A stretch of 64,000 nucleotides of DNA from Chlorophyllum brunneum (taxonomy: Eukaryota; Basidiomycota; Agaricomycetes; Agaricales; Agaricaceae): positions 248,001-312,000 of the forward strand of contig OY756139.1 of the NCBI GenBank assembly GCA_963576785.1. The letters are read 5' to 3'. This document shows, one piece after another, positions 35,841-47,196 of this stretch; the first letter of the stretch is position 1, and the number at the start of each line of letters is the position of its first letter. The position numbers and the translations under genes were made by a program. Under the pieces are notes generated by a model. It saw only the letters and a program-made list of their open reading frames with translations. It was not told the origin of the DNA and did not search any database.

Positions 35841-36930
35841 GCAATCGAAGAGGATGCAACCTCTAGAGTATGGCCTTAATACTTATCTCAGCCAAGTAAC
35901 TGGATAAGCAAATATTATCAAACCATTGTTACTCAACCAAGAAATGGGAATCCCATTTATCTCATAGCTCTGAGTGATGAGGGCGAGTAGAGAATAAGCA
36001 GTTAAGCAATCTTCTATTAATTGACAGCAACTGTCAACAGAAACTCTTCTTGGGTGATCAAAAAGGCTATCCCTGTAGAAGATCAAAGCTTAAGCTTTGA
36101 CTTCCTAATATAGTCAGCTATTTATACTAACTACTTCTTTTCTATAAATAATATGGAGTATAGATAATGAGACTGAAACATGTTTCATGATGTGAAACTG
36201 ATAGATATGAAACTCAAGGTGAAACACTACTAAAGATAAACATAAAACTGATAAAGATGAAATAGCTAATCATAGAGTAAAGTGAAACTGATGATAGTGA
36301 AACAGATGAGTGCTTACTCATCCTCAGATGATGATGGGGATTTATTGGAACAGCTGCAGTCACAAGACATGCAGGACAAAATGGCAGAGTGTGATGACAA
36401 CAACAGTGGAGATGGAAGAACTGCATCCATAGAATAATCAGAGTTGGATGATAGGGATAACATAGATGTGATTGGTTCTTTGGAGAGATAGAACTTGGGT
36501 AACTCAACAAAGGCTCGAGTAGATTGCAATAGCAGATGGGGAGAATCATCGCTGTCACTACTGGGTACAGCAGGTTTGTTGTCTGGTGATAAGTCTCTGG
36601 GTTGCATTTCTATGCAATAGATTCCATTGGCGATTTGTTGGTGGATAAGCACTTCAAGTGCTGGACTGCAAGTGTATATGTAGGGATGAATGTACTGTAT
36701 AGTTTCTTCAGTGGTTGGTCATGCTTTCCAACTGTTATTCTAGGTGCCATAGAGGTTGTTCTCGATGGTGCATAAGTAAAGTCCATCGGTGTCACATATG
36801 TGTAAGTATGGTGCATATTTCTAGGCTAGTTGAAGTAGAGAGTCGATAATGGTGTTGTTGGATTGTGGTGGTGGGACGAGTGGTATAGCTTCTGGAAACT
36901 TGTCATAACCTCTGACATAGGTTCGAGGTT
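35841..36930. other. insertion of unknown origin inside copia-A
   Basis: About 1.1 kb without copia similarity separates the protease part from the integrase part. It contains the palindrome TTGACAGCAACTGTCAA near 36021 and minus-strand open frames (36314-36652 and 36610-36816) with no recognised domain. The palindrome core resembles the inverted repeats at 31048 and 32374. The origin is unresolved. Confidence 0.3.
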
Positions 36931-37079
36931 CGGACATAACAAGGGGGCTTCTTTGAACCAAGTTTACTTTGTTGACTCACATATCTTGTGTGATGGAGAT
37001 TTCCAATTCTCCTTGGCTTTGATCAATAAGAATATTACATCCTATGATGTCTGATATCAAAGATTCACACACCTATCCA

Positions 37080-37860
37080 ATCAGACTCTGGATTATGTAC
37101 CAAAATACACAGAATCTGTTCTGGTACTTCCACCAAAGAAACAGAAGGTTTGTCCTGGTTGTGTGCTTGGAAAGCTGCCAAACAAGGCCTACCATAAGAA
37201 CATATTTTGTATGTCCAAGATCCTTGAATTAATCCATTTGGATCTTCAGGAACTGTCCATTGTATCTTACTATAAGTTCAAATAGGTTATGACATTTCTT
37301 GATGACTACTCTTCCTCTATATATATCTCTTTTTTGCACAGCAAATCAGATGCTACATGTACCTTCAAGGCATATGCTGAGCTGGTCATGAACCAGACAG
37401 GCAAATGCATCAAGCATGTGTGCTCTGATAATGGAAGAGAATATATGTCTCAGGGACTTAAGGACTACTTTGGTAAGAAAGGAATTCTTTATGAAATAAG
37501 TGCACCACACATTCATCAACAGAATGGGTGTACCAAACATCTTAATCAAATACTTCTAGAAAAGACACAATCTATATGACTTGAAGTATGCCTTCTGGCT
37601 AGCTACTAGGAGTTTGTATTCAATATGGCCACTTATGTCTATAATAGGACACCTATGAAGTGCCTGAAATGGGTTACCTCCTATGAGATGTGGTTTGGAA
37701 GAAAATCTGATGTTTCTCATCTCCAAGTGTTTGGTTATGGGGCCTACATATACCTTCCTAATGAGGTGTGGCAAGATAAACTTGTGCCCAAATCAGAATT
37801 GATGATCTTTATTAGTTATGCAGGTAATGGCAGCAATTTCAAGTTTATATGCCATCAGTA
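37080..37860 (+). pseudogene. copia-A integrase remnant
   Basis: Reads through CPGCVLGKLPNKA (zinc-binding end), a core with MTFLDDYSSSIYISFLHSKS, SDNGREYMSQGLKDYF and HIHQQNGCTKHLN, matching the D...D...E integrase catalytic region. Several stops and frame changes are present. Confidence 0.75.
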
Positions 37861-38589
37861 AAACAGTTCTATCTTCATCTTCTTCCATACCATCTTTGAT
37901 AAACTCTATTTCTCCAAATGTCTATCATAGTCCAAATGACAGAGCTAATTGCCACCCAATAATAGCAATTCAAATGATCAAGAAGGATTAAATCCTTCTT
38001 TTTCTAAAGATGAATTTGTTCTAGGACTACCTAGTCTGAGTGTGCTGCATACAAGACCACCACTGCCACCTTCTTGTCCATGAACTCCTACTTCTAGTCC
38101 CAGAGAGTAGACTCCATTGCCTCTGCCTTCTTCCTCTTCTAGAGGATCTTTTCCAGAATTATCCTACAAGGATCCAACTCCATCTCCCTCTCCACCTATG
38201 CTGTCTTGGCCTCTAGGAGAAGTTAGGAGAATGATGTTGAGACTGCACCTGTGCCTAATCCATATGCTGATAACTGGGCTTCTATACCCATTCCAGAAGG
38301 GATCTTCACACTCTATCCAGACATCAAAGCACTGAGAAAACTTTGTGATCAAACCACCTTTCAGGTTCCACAAAGAGAAGGAAATGTCTATGGTAACCAA
38401 TGATACCCAAAGGATATTCTTAGGGATTATGAAAGGTACAAACCTTTTGGTCAGCCTAGACCAGGACAATGGAACCCTTGCCAACCCAATGCTCCTCCAG
38501 GCCTTAGTGATTACATTCCAGAAGAGAATGAGTATGTACCTAATAGGCTGCAATTTTCTCTGCCAGCACATGAACAGAATATTGATTTT

Positions 38590-39650
38590 GATTTGCCTAT
38601 GCTTAAGCCGAGTGAGAAAGAGCTTTGCCAATTGATTTACAAAGATGGTATAGAGTTGATCTATTACTGCTTCTCTAAGGCCAGTGCAACCTCTTTATTA
38701 CCTCAGCCAGTCCAGTTTAGGGACCTTGCTAAGTTACTACCTACTGAGTACAATGAATGGCTTAAGGCATGCCTTAAAAAGCTTGATATACTCAGAAAAT
38801 GCAATGTATATGAGTTAGTTGACTGCACTACCAAAGATGTTAATGTTGGCAAAAACAGATGGGTCTTTAATACTAAGTCAGATGGTTATTGCCATGCTCA
38901 ACTAGTAGCAAAAGGTTTTTCACAGAAGGAAGATCTCAACTACAACAAGCTTTTTTCTCCAGTTGTCTGCTATGAAACTTTTTGTCTCCTGTTCTTTTTA
39001 GCAGTAGTTGAAGACTGGGAGATTGAAAGTATTGACATAATGACTACCTACCCATATGGCAATCTGGATGAAGAAATCTTCATGGAATAACCAGAAGGAT
39101 TCATACTTGGATGAAATAAAGTGTAAAGGTTACAAAAAGCATTGTATGGCCTTGAGCAAGCTGGCTTAGCTTGGTGGCACATGATGATGAAGTCCCTACT
39201 TGCCATGGGCTTCAAGCAATTTCTATCTGATGCTAGAGTATATTATAACTGCTGTCCAAAGACTGGCTTGATTATGATCACCCTTGTCTACATTGACAAT
39301 ATTGTTTTCATAGGCAAGAAGTGTCTCTTCTATTACCAAATGAAGAAAAACTTCATGGAATAATAGGAATGTCATAACCTTGAAGAAACAACTGAGTTTC
39401 TTGGTATAACTATCTTATAGGACCAAAAGAACAAGTGGATCTATGTTGATCAGATTTTATATTTTGATAAGGTCCTTGCTAAATTTGGTGTCATTGCAAG
39501 GCCAACTCAAACACCTCTTCTGGCAGAATGTGCATTCCTATCCTACAAGGGTACTGTTAACCCTGAGTTCTGCCAGAAGTACTAACAACTTGTTGGATCC
39601 CTGATGTACCTCATGATTAGCTCATGACCTGATATTGTTTATGCTATTGT
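38590..39650 (+). pseudogene. copia-A reverse transcriptase remnant
   Basis: NRWVFNTKSDGYCHAQLVAK and KGFSQKEDLNYNKLFSPVV are the start of a copia RT. MYGLEQAGLAWW and LVYIDNIVFIG follow, the latter replacing the catalytic YVDD, so the polymerase is dead. Multiple TAA, TAG and TGA stops interrupt it. Confidence 0.8.
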
Positions 39651-40206
39651 GAAACTCAGTCAGCAGATGGCTAGTCCTTCAGAGGAGCATTACAAGTACA
39701 GTTTATACTTGTGCCACTACCTTCTAAGCATGCAACATTATCACCTTGTCTTTAATAGACAATCACAGAAGTCTACTCAAGGCTTCTCTGATTCTGACTT
39801 TACAGAATATCTTGCTATATGTAAGTCTACCTCCAACAACTTAGTTTTGTTTGCCAATGGACCAGTTTTCTGGTTGAGTTGCCAACAAGCCACCATAGTG
39901 CTGTCAATTACAGAAGCCAAGTATGTTGCCATGTACAAGGTATCTCATCAACTAATTTGGATTCATCAGCTGCTAGATGAAATTGGGTTCAAGCAGCCTG
40001 CTCTACATTTTATGTGTGATAATTTGGGATTGACCTTCTGGGCTTCCAACCCAGTTGTTGAACATCAGTCTAAACATGTCATGATTCACTGGTATTTCAT
40101 CCATGAACTTGTTGAGACAGGCAAAATAAAACTATTTTATGTGGAGTCTGAGAAGAACTCTGCTGACATCTGTACAAAAAGTCTGGATACTGTTAAATTC
40201 CAATGA
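39649..40206 (+). pseudogene. copia-A RNase H remnant
   Basis: Open for 185 codons, with SDSDFTEYLAICKSTS, SITEAKYVAMYKVSHQLIW, CDNLGLTFWASNPV and the closing ADICTKSLDTVKF, matching the copia RNase H end. Catalytic acidic residues are partly kept (SDSD, TEAKY, CDN). It ends shortly before the 3' LTR. Confidence 0.8.
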
Positions 40207-40270
40207 TATCACAATTATTTACCTATTTAGTTTAGTATTTAATTCATGTTGTACTTTGAGCTAGGAGAAG

Positions 40271-40715
40271 TATTGTCATTTGTACTTTCTAACCTGCATT
40301 CCATGTGAATAGCTCTTCAGTATATTATTCATCTAAATATTTGTTATCAAGACTGCACTCTCTGACTCATATTATGCACCTCTTACTCATGTATTTCATG
40401 AGCTGACTAATCACTGTTGCTCCAATTATGCTACTGGACACTGCTGATGATATTACAGTATTTCAAGGAACTCCATAGTCATTACTGGCTCATTATGTAT
40501 AGTTATTACTTGTAGGTCTTAGGGTTTGCTACCCAAACACTTAGTATATAAAGTAGCATGTATTTCCTTATGTTTTCCTTAGACAATCTACTTGATTTCT
40601 ATCCTCACTCTACTTGACTTAACAACAACTCACTTAGTTCCTTAACATTCTAACTAACCACTATTAGTAAGTCAGATTATCCATCTGTTACTGCATGTTA
40701 CTGTGCTGGAAAATA
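40271..40715 (+). repeat. copia-A 3' LTR
   Basis: Same length and order as the 5' LTR. It begins TATTGTCAT, a change from TGTTGTCAT. Confidence 0.75.
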
Positions 40716-41289
40716 CTTACCACCACCTTCCTCTTTTGGATAGATGCTTGATGTGGACAAGAGATTAGCTACACTATATCTAGAAACATCAGTACCTCCA
40801 ACCCACCTTAGGACAAGAAAATTACCTTTGAGTTCTTTTATGGGACTACCACTGGCCCCAGTGACAAGTCCAGATTGCAACTGAAGTATAAGCAGAAAAA
40901 AGCCAGAGTAGCCTCCTTTACAGAATCTACTACTGGACCATCAGGATTGGAGGCAGATATTGAAGCTGAAATAGAGTCTAGTGCCTCTGAGGCACTACCT
41001 CTTTCTTTTACCACAGCATCAACTGATCCCTTTATCCCTCTCTTGACTCCTACCACTTCCACCCCATGTGCTATCTGGTTTAGTAGCCTAGGGTCATTCA
41101 ACTGGCCCTTTTTCCAGTTTAATGTAACCTTACATACTAGGCAGGCTTTTGCCTCACTTGCTTGGATCTGTAATATGAATGATATCTTATCAACAGATAT
41201 CTTTTCTATTCTTGATGCCTGCAGTAGTTTTCTTTACTACTGTGTTTGCTTTGGAATCCTCAAAAAATCATTCATTCTTCCCATCTTGG
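40716..41289 (+). other. older host or repeat fragment, unidentified open frame
   Basis: A mostly open frame (from about 40890) is acidic then hydrophobic and is interrupted by the solo LTR at 41290. Further pieces of the same locus lie at 41580-41951 and 48442-48735. I do not recognise the product; an older transposon gene is as likely as a host gene. Confidence 0.35.
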
Positions 41290-41579
41290 TGTTACAAACT
41301 ATAGATAGATACTACATTGCTATTATACACCTGTCATTATTTCCTTACATCAGTTTCACCTCCTGTTTTATCCCTTAAAGGCTATACTCTCTATGACTCA
41401 TTCTACTTGTTTTCTTGACTCATTTTACTCCATTCCTTTATATTCAGCATTTACCACTAGTATGTAATACTTGATGTATTCCTTACACTTTACCAATTAT
41501 ATTATCCCTTTCTCTTTTCTCTACTTCCTTGTTTTTATTCAAAGACTTGCAACCTGAGTCATAGACTAAGGTCATAACA
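41290..41579 (+). mobile_element. solo LTR of the gypsy family
   Basis: A 290-base diverged copy of the gypsy-A LTR, from TGTTACAAAC to GTCATAACA, flanked by the perfect 5-base duplication CTTGG (41285-41289 and 41580-41584). This is the product of LTR-LTR recombination after an older insertion. Confidence 0.9.
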
Positions 41580-41951
41580 CTTGGGAAGGACACCTCCATT
41601 GCTGCTCTGTACCAAAAAGAAACAACCCAGACCCTTCTCCCAGTTGTCCCTATCCTCCCATAGCCTATCTCTCTATCCCATGGATCTGCTGAAGTAAGCA
41701 GTGATGTGACTATACCTGGCACTTTACAGCCCTCTGTGATCCCACTAGTCCCTCCTGTCCTTATGCATGATAAGAACATATCATATGTTCTCTTCTCTTG
41801 TAGTCCTTTTCCTAGGTTCCTCACAAGATCTCCACTATTCAAGACCAGCACACATACTAGCACCCACTGCCCCTATTTCCCCTACACTAGTGCTGACCAA
41901 GAAGTTCTATATTACTGCTGCCACTACTAACCTTGCCACCTTGGTCTATAT
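41580..41951 (+). other. continuation of the interrupted unidentified locus
   Basis: Between the solo LTR and gypsy-A. The frame ending ATTNLATLVY continues in frame across the gypsy-A insertion into 48445-48735. Confidence 0.4.
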
Positions 41952-42252
41952 TGTTACGAATCATAGATCGTTCATTACTATCATGCGCCCGTTACCTCGT
42001 GTACTCTCATACTCGTTTCATCTCCTGTATCACTTTAGAGGCTGTGCCTCCTACCTGACTCGTTCTACTCGTCTCCTATGACTCCGTTACTCGACTCCCT
42101 TATTATTAGCCTCTACCACTAGTATATAAAGTGTAGTAATACTTGATGTATTCCTTACACTTTACCAATCGTATCATCCCTTCTTCCTCTCTCTACTTCC
42201 TTCCCTTTATCCCAAAGGCTTGCAACCTGAGTCAGAGACTAAGGTCGTAACA
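41952..42252 (+). repeat. gypsy-A 5' LTR
   Basis: 301 bases, with TATATAAA at 42123-42130. The predicted transcription start is about 34 bases downstream, at ACACTTTACCAA (42157-42168). Confidence 0.95.
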
Positions 42253-42253
42253 T

Positions 42254-42265
42254 TTGGTAAAGTGT
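42254..42265 (+). promoter_or_regulatory. primer-binding site, probably self-primed
   Basis: TTGGTAAAGTGT begins two bases after the 5' LTR end and is the exact reverse complement of ACACTTTACCAA at 42157-42168, where the transcript should start. In Tf1-type elements the 5' end of the RNA folds back onto such a site and primes reverse transcription. A tRNA ending ...TTTACCA is the alternative. Confidence 0.7.
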
Positions 42266-42345
42266 CATTCGACTCACCTTGCAAGAGAGGTGCCACTATT
42301 CGTAGCTAGGCTTGGAATAATAGCCTCCGACCAGGACAACAGTAT

Positions 42346-43617
42346 ATGAGCAGCAGTAGCTCATCGAGAACACCGAGAAGACAGAGAGCTCCGAGACCAA
42401 CAGACATCCAGGGTTCACCCGTAGCAACAGGATCCAAACGATCAACAGAACCAGAAATCCCTGAAGGCCTTAAACGGCAGAAATCCGAACACAGCGTAGA
42501 CAAGACCACAGCTCTATTTGAAACCGAATTCGACACAGAAGTCGCCGAGAACACATCCGATATAGATATCGCCGAAACCTACGAGGAAGAATCCGAACAC
42601 AGCACAGACGAAGAACCAGCTCCGGTTGAAGAAGAAATCGACACAGCTTTATTCGAAGCCGAATTCGACACAGAAGTCGCCGACGCCACAGACGATATAG
42701 AAATCGCAGAAACTTACGAAAACGAACACAGCGAATCAGAGTTAGAACCAGAGATGACAGACGAAGTCAACGTACCAAAAAACCTAGCCCCGGAACCAGG
42801 ATATTTCAATGGGGATAGGACCAAATTTGACGATTGGTGGAGAGCCATATCCTTATGGCTGATGTTCAACAAGATAGACGAAGAAGAACAGAAAATAGTA
42901 GCCATTTTGGCAAGGATGAAAGGAGGACTAGCAGGTCCTTACGCCAACACGCAACTACAAGCCATCCAGAATAAGAAAACACCGGCTTGGGAGGACTTTA
43001 CGAAAGAAGTAGAAGCCACATTCTCCTTGGGGAATAGGAAAGCCATAGCAGAAGGAGAAATAGAGACGTTCAAACAGGGAAAGAAGAACACAGCAGACTT
43101 CTTAATCGAATTCGAAGCATTGAGAGCCCAAGCAGGAACAGACGACACACACGCGATATTCCTTCTCAAGCGCCACACCCGAGCAGACATTATTCGAACC
43201 ATAGTAGGTTACCCGACAACCTCCGTCCCAACAACATACAGCAAATGGAAAACCACGATCCTCGCAGTAGGACAAGGTTACGAAGCAACAGACATCACTA
43301 GAGGAGATGTCAAAACCACCACTGGAGTTATCTATGGGGGAAGAGGACAACCCATGGAGATAGGACGACAAAGGGCAGACACCGATCAGACTGGAAAACC
43401 GAGGTGCTACAATTGTAACCTCTATGGGCATATTGCCAAATACTGCAGGAAGAAAACAAAAGTCACTTACACCAAAATAACGTGTTACAATTGCGGTAAA
43501 CAGGGCCACATCTCGAAGAACTGCCGGGCACCCAAGAAAGCCCATATCAGAGAAGTCAACGAGGATGATGAACAAGAAAGAGAGGAGAAAGAGGATTTTG
43601 TCGAAGGCTCCGAGTAG
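42346..43617 (+). CDS. gag: gypsy-A Gag
   Basis: 423 residues from an ATG with no internal stop. The N-terminal third is acidic and holds a 45-residue tandem duplication (units starting near residues 55 and 100, TALFEtEFDTEVA). A capsid-like region follows (PEPGYFNGDRTKFDDWWRA ... FSLGNRKAIAEGEIETFKQG), as in fungal Ty3/gypsy Gag. Two CX2CX4HX4C zinc knuckles lie at about residues 354-367 and 380-393. Gag packages the element RNA into cytoplasmic particles. It ends with TAG; pol lies in the -1 frame and its open frame overlaps the last 46 bases of gag. Confidence 0.93.
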   Translation: MSSSSSSRTPRRQRAPRPTDIQGSPVATGSKRSTEPEIPEGLKRQKSEHSVDKTTALFETEFDTEVAENTSDIDIAETYEEESEHSTDEEPAPVEEEIDTALFEAEFDTEVADATDDIEIAETYENEHSESELEPEMTDEVNVPKNLAPEPGYFNGDRTKFDDWWRAISLWLMFNKIDEEEQKIVAILARMKGGLAGPYANTQLQAIQNKKTPAWEDFTKEVEATFSLGNRKAIAEGEIETFKQGKKNTADFLIEFEALRAQAGTDDTHAIFLLKRHTRADIIRTIVGYPTTSVPTTYSKWKTTILAVGQGYEATDITRGDVKTTTGVIYGGRGQPMEIGRQRADTDQTGKPRCYNCNLYGHIAKYCRKKTKVTYTKITCYNCGKQGHISKNCRAPKKAHIREVNEDDEQEREEKEDFVEGSE

Positions 43618-46600
43618 GCGCAAACCCGCGAGCCAATAAAACTAGAGTTTCTGTTTTATCACACAATAGACGATACGTGATTTCCCAAAAACGAAACTCT
43701 ACGCGCGAACTTCTCCTCGACTCAACAATCCAAACAAAAAAAGGACGCAAACCAATTACAACCCTGGTAGACTCCGGATGCACCCACATGTGCATAGCAC
43801 AACGAACAGTAGAAAAAGAACAGATCCCGACTAAAGCCCTGGAAACCCCAATCAAAGTAATCAACGCCGATGGAACGGAGAATAGAAAAGGCGAAATAAC
43901 AGACAAAGCACAATTGGTACTAAACAACGGCAACCATACGGAACAAATCGACGCTCTAGTAACACAATTAGAAAGCGCGGACTTATACCTGGGACACGAT
44001 TGGCTGGTTAAACATAACCCGGAAATCGATTGGAACAATCATGTCATACGATTCACGAGATGTCCAGAAGATTGCAAAATATCACATAGTGACATACAGT
44101 TCAACGAAAGAATATGGACAGTCAAGGAACACATTGAAGAGAAAAAGGCGGACCCGACGGACGATGAAGATCTACCACCATACCTCCGACAGTACACCCA
44201 TTTATTCAACAAAAAGAACTTCGATAATCTACCCGCACACACGGTATGGGACCATGAGATAAATCTGTCAGAGGATGCACCGCCGGTACTACAGTCCAAA
44301 GTTTACCCAATGACAATAACGGAAAAACAGGAACTACAAAAATTCCTCGACGAAAACCTCGCCTCAGGACGTATCAGACCATCACAATCCCCCTACGCCA
44401 CCCCATGCTTCTTTATACCAAAAAAAGACGGAACAAAACGCCTGGTACAAGATTACAAGAAGCTGAACGAACACACTATCAAAGATAAAACGCCACTACC
44501 ACTGATAAGCGAAGTTCTAGACCGACTAAAGGACGCAAAAGTGTTTAATAAGCTCGACATCATTTGGGGATACAACAACGTCAGAATCAGGAAAGGAGAC
44601 GAATGGAAGGCAGCGTTCGTAACAAATAACGGATTATTTGAACCTACGGTCATGTTCTTCGGAATGAGCAATTCACCGGCAACCTTCCAAAGAATGATGA
44701 ACACGATATTCCGAGAACTATTACATGAAGGAACGCTTGTCAACTACATGGACGACTTCGTCATTCCAGGGACCACACAGGAAGAACTCGAGAAAAGAAC
44801 GACACGGTTCTTAGACATTGCAGCCAAACACCAGCTCTACTTCAAACGATCAAAATGTATGTTCGACGCGAAAGAAATACCCATACTGGGCTTTGTGGTA
44901 GGACAGGGCAGCGTTAAAATGGAGGAAGAGAAGGTGAAAGCAGTAAAGGAATGGCCAACACCCAAATCCGTGAAGGATGTCGAAAAATTCCTCGGCTTTG
45001 CAAATTTCTACCGACGATTCATACAAGATTTCAGTAACATAGCGACACCACTACATGAACTCAAAAAGAAAGACGCACAATGGTCATGGTCAGAACGGCA
45101 ACAGCAAGCATTTGAAAAAATCAAGAAGAAAATAACGAGCGAACCAGTACTAGCAATGCCCCGAGATAAAGGACAATATAGAGTGGAAGTAGACGCATCA
45201 GGATACGGAGTAGGAGCGGTACTATCACAAGACCAGGATAACCAATGGCACCCAATCGCCTTCCACTCAAGAACAATGACACCGGCAGAACGAAATTACC
45301 AAATCTACGACAAAGAACTATTGGCAATCCGAGAAGCGATCAAAACTTGGAGACAATACCTACTCGACGCCGACAAACCATTCGAGATATGGACGGACCA
45401 CAAGAACTTGGAATATTTTAGGAAACCGCAACAACTCACCGGATGACAAGCGAGATGGCAACTGGAACTACAGGAATATCACTACACGCTAAAACACATA
45501 CCCGGCAAAACAAACACAAAAGCAGATGTGTTATCAAGACTAGCGAAAACGGACACAACCAGGGACAACACAGATATCACGCTATTACCCAACCACTTAT
45601 TCGACAATACTACCACCGAGATCAGACAGATGTGGGATATATCGGGAGAAGAAGACCTGAAACACCGACTACGAAAGGAGCAGAGGAGAGAAACACAGTG
45701 GCTAAGAGAAAAGGAGAAACGACCAGAGGAGATATGGGAAACTGATGGATTACCCATCTTCGAAGGAAGGATATATGTACCACCAAACACCGAGTTACGC
45801 CAAGAAATACTCCAACTACACCACGACAAAACGGACGTAGGACACCCGGGACAACACAGAATGATCGAACTCCTCAAAAGGACATATTGGTGGCCACAAA
45901 TGCGCAATGATGTTAAACGATACATCAAGGGATGTGACACATGTCAGCGAAACAAAATACTCCGAACACGACCTACCACACATCTCCACCCGCTACCAAT
46001 ACCCACTGGACCATGGGAAGAGATATCAATCGACATGATAGGACCACTGCCAGAATCGGAGGGATACGACGCGATACTTGTCATCGTTGATTGTTTCAGC
46101 AAAATGATCAGACTACGGGCAGTTAACACCACCCTATCATCCGAGGAGTTAGGAGATATATATCGGGACGACATATGGAGACAACATGGGATACCACGCA
46201 GGATCATCAGTGACAGAGGTCCACAATTCGCATCAAAATTCATGGCGGAACTTTGCAGAGCAACCGGCACCCAACGTAACCTATCCACGGCATACCATCC
46301 ACAAACAGACGGTCAAACGGAGCGCATCAACCAAGAGGTCGAGGCCTACCTCAGGAACGTAATCAATCATGCACAGGACAACTGGAAGAAATGGCTTAGC
46401 ACGGCAGAATTCCAGTATAACGATAAAACACATAGTGCCACAGGACATTCACCGTTCCAGATAGTATACGGACGACACCCATGGAAAGGAGACATCTCAA
46501 ACGAGATCAAGGCTCCAGCAATCACGGAAAGAATACAAGAACTACAAGACATACGCCAAGAGACGATCAAGATGCTCCAACAAAACCAGATACAGATGGA

Positions 46601-47099
46601 GAAGCGGAACAGCACGAAGCCAGAACACGAGTACCAAGCAGGAGACCAAATTTGGCTGGAAGCAGACAATATTAAGACAACAAGACCAACAAAAAAACTA
46701 GATCACAAGAGATACGGACCCTTCCGGGTAAAAGAAAAAATAGGAGAAACAAGCTACCGCCTGGAGCTACCTGAAACATGGGCGATACACGACGTGTTCA
46801 ACAGCAGACTACTTTCCCCCTATCATAACCCCGAGTATGACAGCCAGCGCACTCCACCACCACCAATCCCCGAGATAATCAACGATGAGGAACACTACGA
46901 AGTAGACGAAGTCCGAGGACACCGCACAAAAGGGAAACGAAAACAGTACCTAATACACTGGAAAGGATATACGTCCGAAGAAGATACATGGGAAGACGAA
47001 ACAAACTTAGACGGCGCCAAGGAAGCGGTACAAGAATTCATAAGCAAGATTTCGAGGACGAAACCTATAAAAAGGGGAGGTAAAAAGCAGCAATTATGA
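43572..47099 (+). CDS. pol: gypsy-A Pol (PR-RT-RNaseH-IN-chromodomain), one in-frame TGA
   Basis: The frame is open from 43572, in -1 relation to gag, with no ATG before the protease, so expression probably needs recoding. Protease: TTLVDSGCTHM. RT: KKDGTKRLVQDYKKLNEHT and the catalytic NYMDDF. RNase H: VEVDASGYGVGAVLSQ and IYDKELLAI. Integrase: HHCC zinc end (HHDKTDVGHPGQHR...CDTCQRNK) and D-D-E core (SIDMIGPL, ISDRGPQFASKF, YHPQTDGQTERINQEVE). A GPY/F-like module (YGPFRVKEKIGETSYRLEL) and a C-terminal chromodomain (QYLIHWKGYTSEEDTWE) place it among chromoviruses, whose chromodomain is thought to guide insertion to chromatin marks. The TGA at 45444-45446 sits where relatives have Arg (LTGRQARW), a single C-to-T change at a CpG. 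Confidence 0.93.
45444..45446 (+). other. premature TGA in gypsy-A pol
   Basis: The only stop in the pol frame. Context is QQLTG-stop-QARWQ; CGA to TGA restores the family consensus. It separates RT/RNase H from integrase, so this copy probably cannot transpose alone unless the stop is read through. Confidence 0.9.
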
Positions 47100-47196
47100 A
47101 CAACAAACCTCGCATCTCAAGTAACCACTACACTCACTGCATCACTCGTGGTATTCACTTCACCCTTGATTTTGCCAACTATCTCTACAATACACC

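Larger units (their letters stand above)
33111..40715 (+). mobile_element. copia-A: old Ty1/copia LTR retrotransposon, decayed
   Basis: Two direct repeats of 445 bases (33111-33555 and 40271-40715) differ by a modest number of substitutions and flank an internal region with domains in Ty1/copia order: gag, protease, integrase, RT, RNase H. The internal sequence is AT-rich, nearly CpG-free and full of stops. The bases after the 5' LTR (gattatagagccc) resemble those at the same position of copia-C (gattatgggccc), which helped set the LTR end. The flanking pentamers (CTCCC, CTTAC) do not match well, so the target duplication is unproven. Confidence 0.8.

Noticed and set aside
33106..40720. Target-site duplication for copia-A
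   Set aside because: The flanking pentamers CTCCC and CTTAC match at only three of five bases.
45444..45446. TGA recoded as arginine in this genome
   Set aside because: TGA also ends genes normally here (laccase 1), and CpG-to-TpG change explains the arginine positions without any code change.
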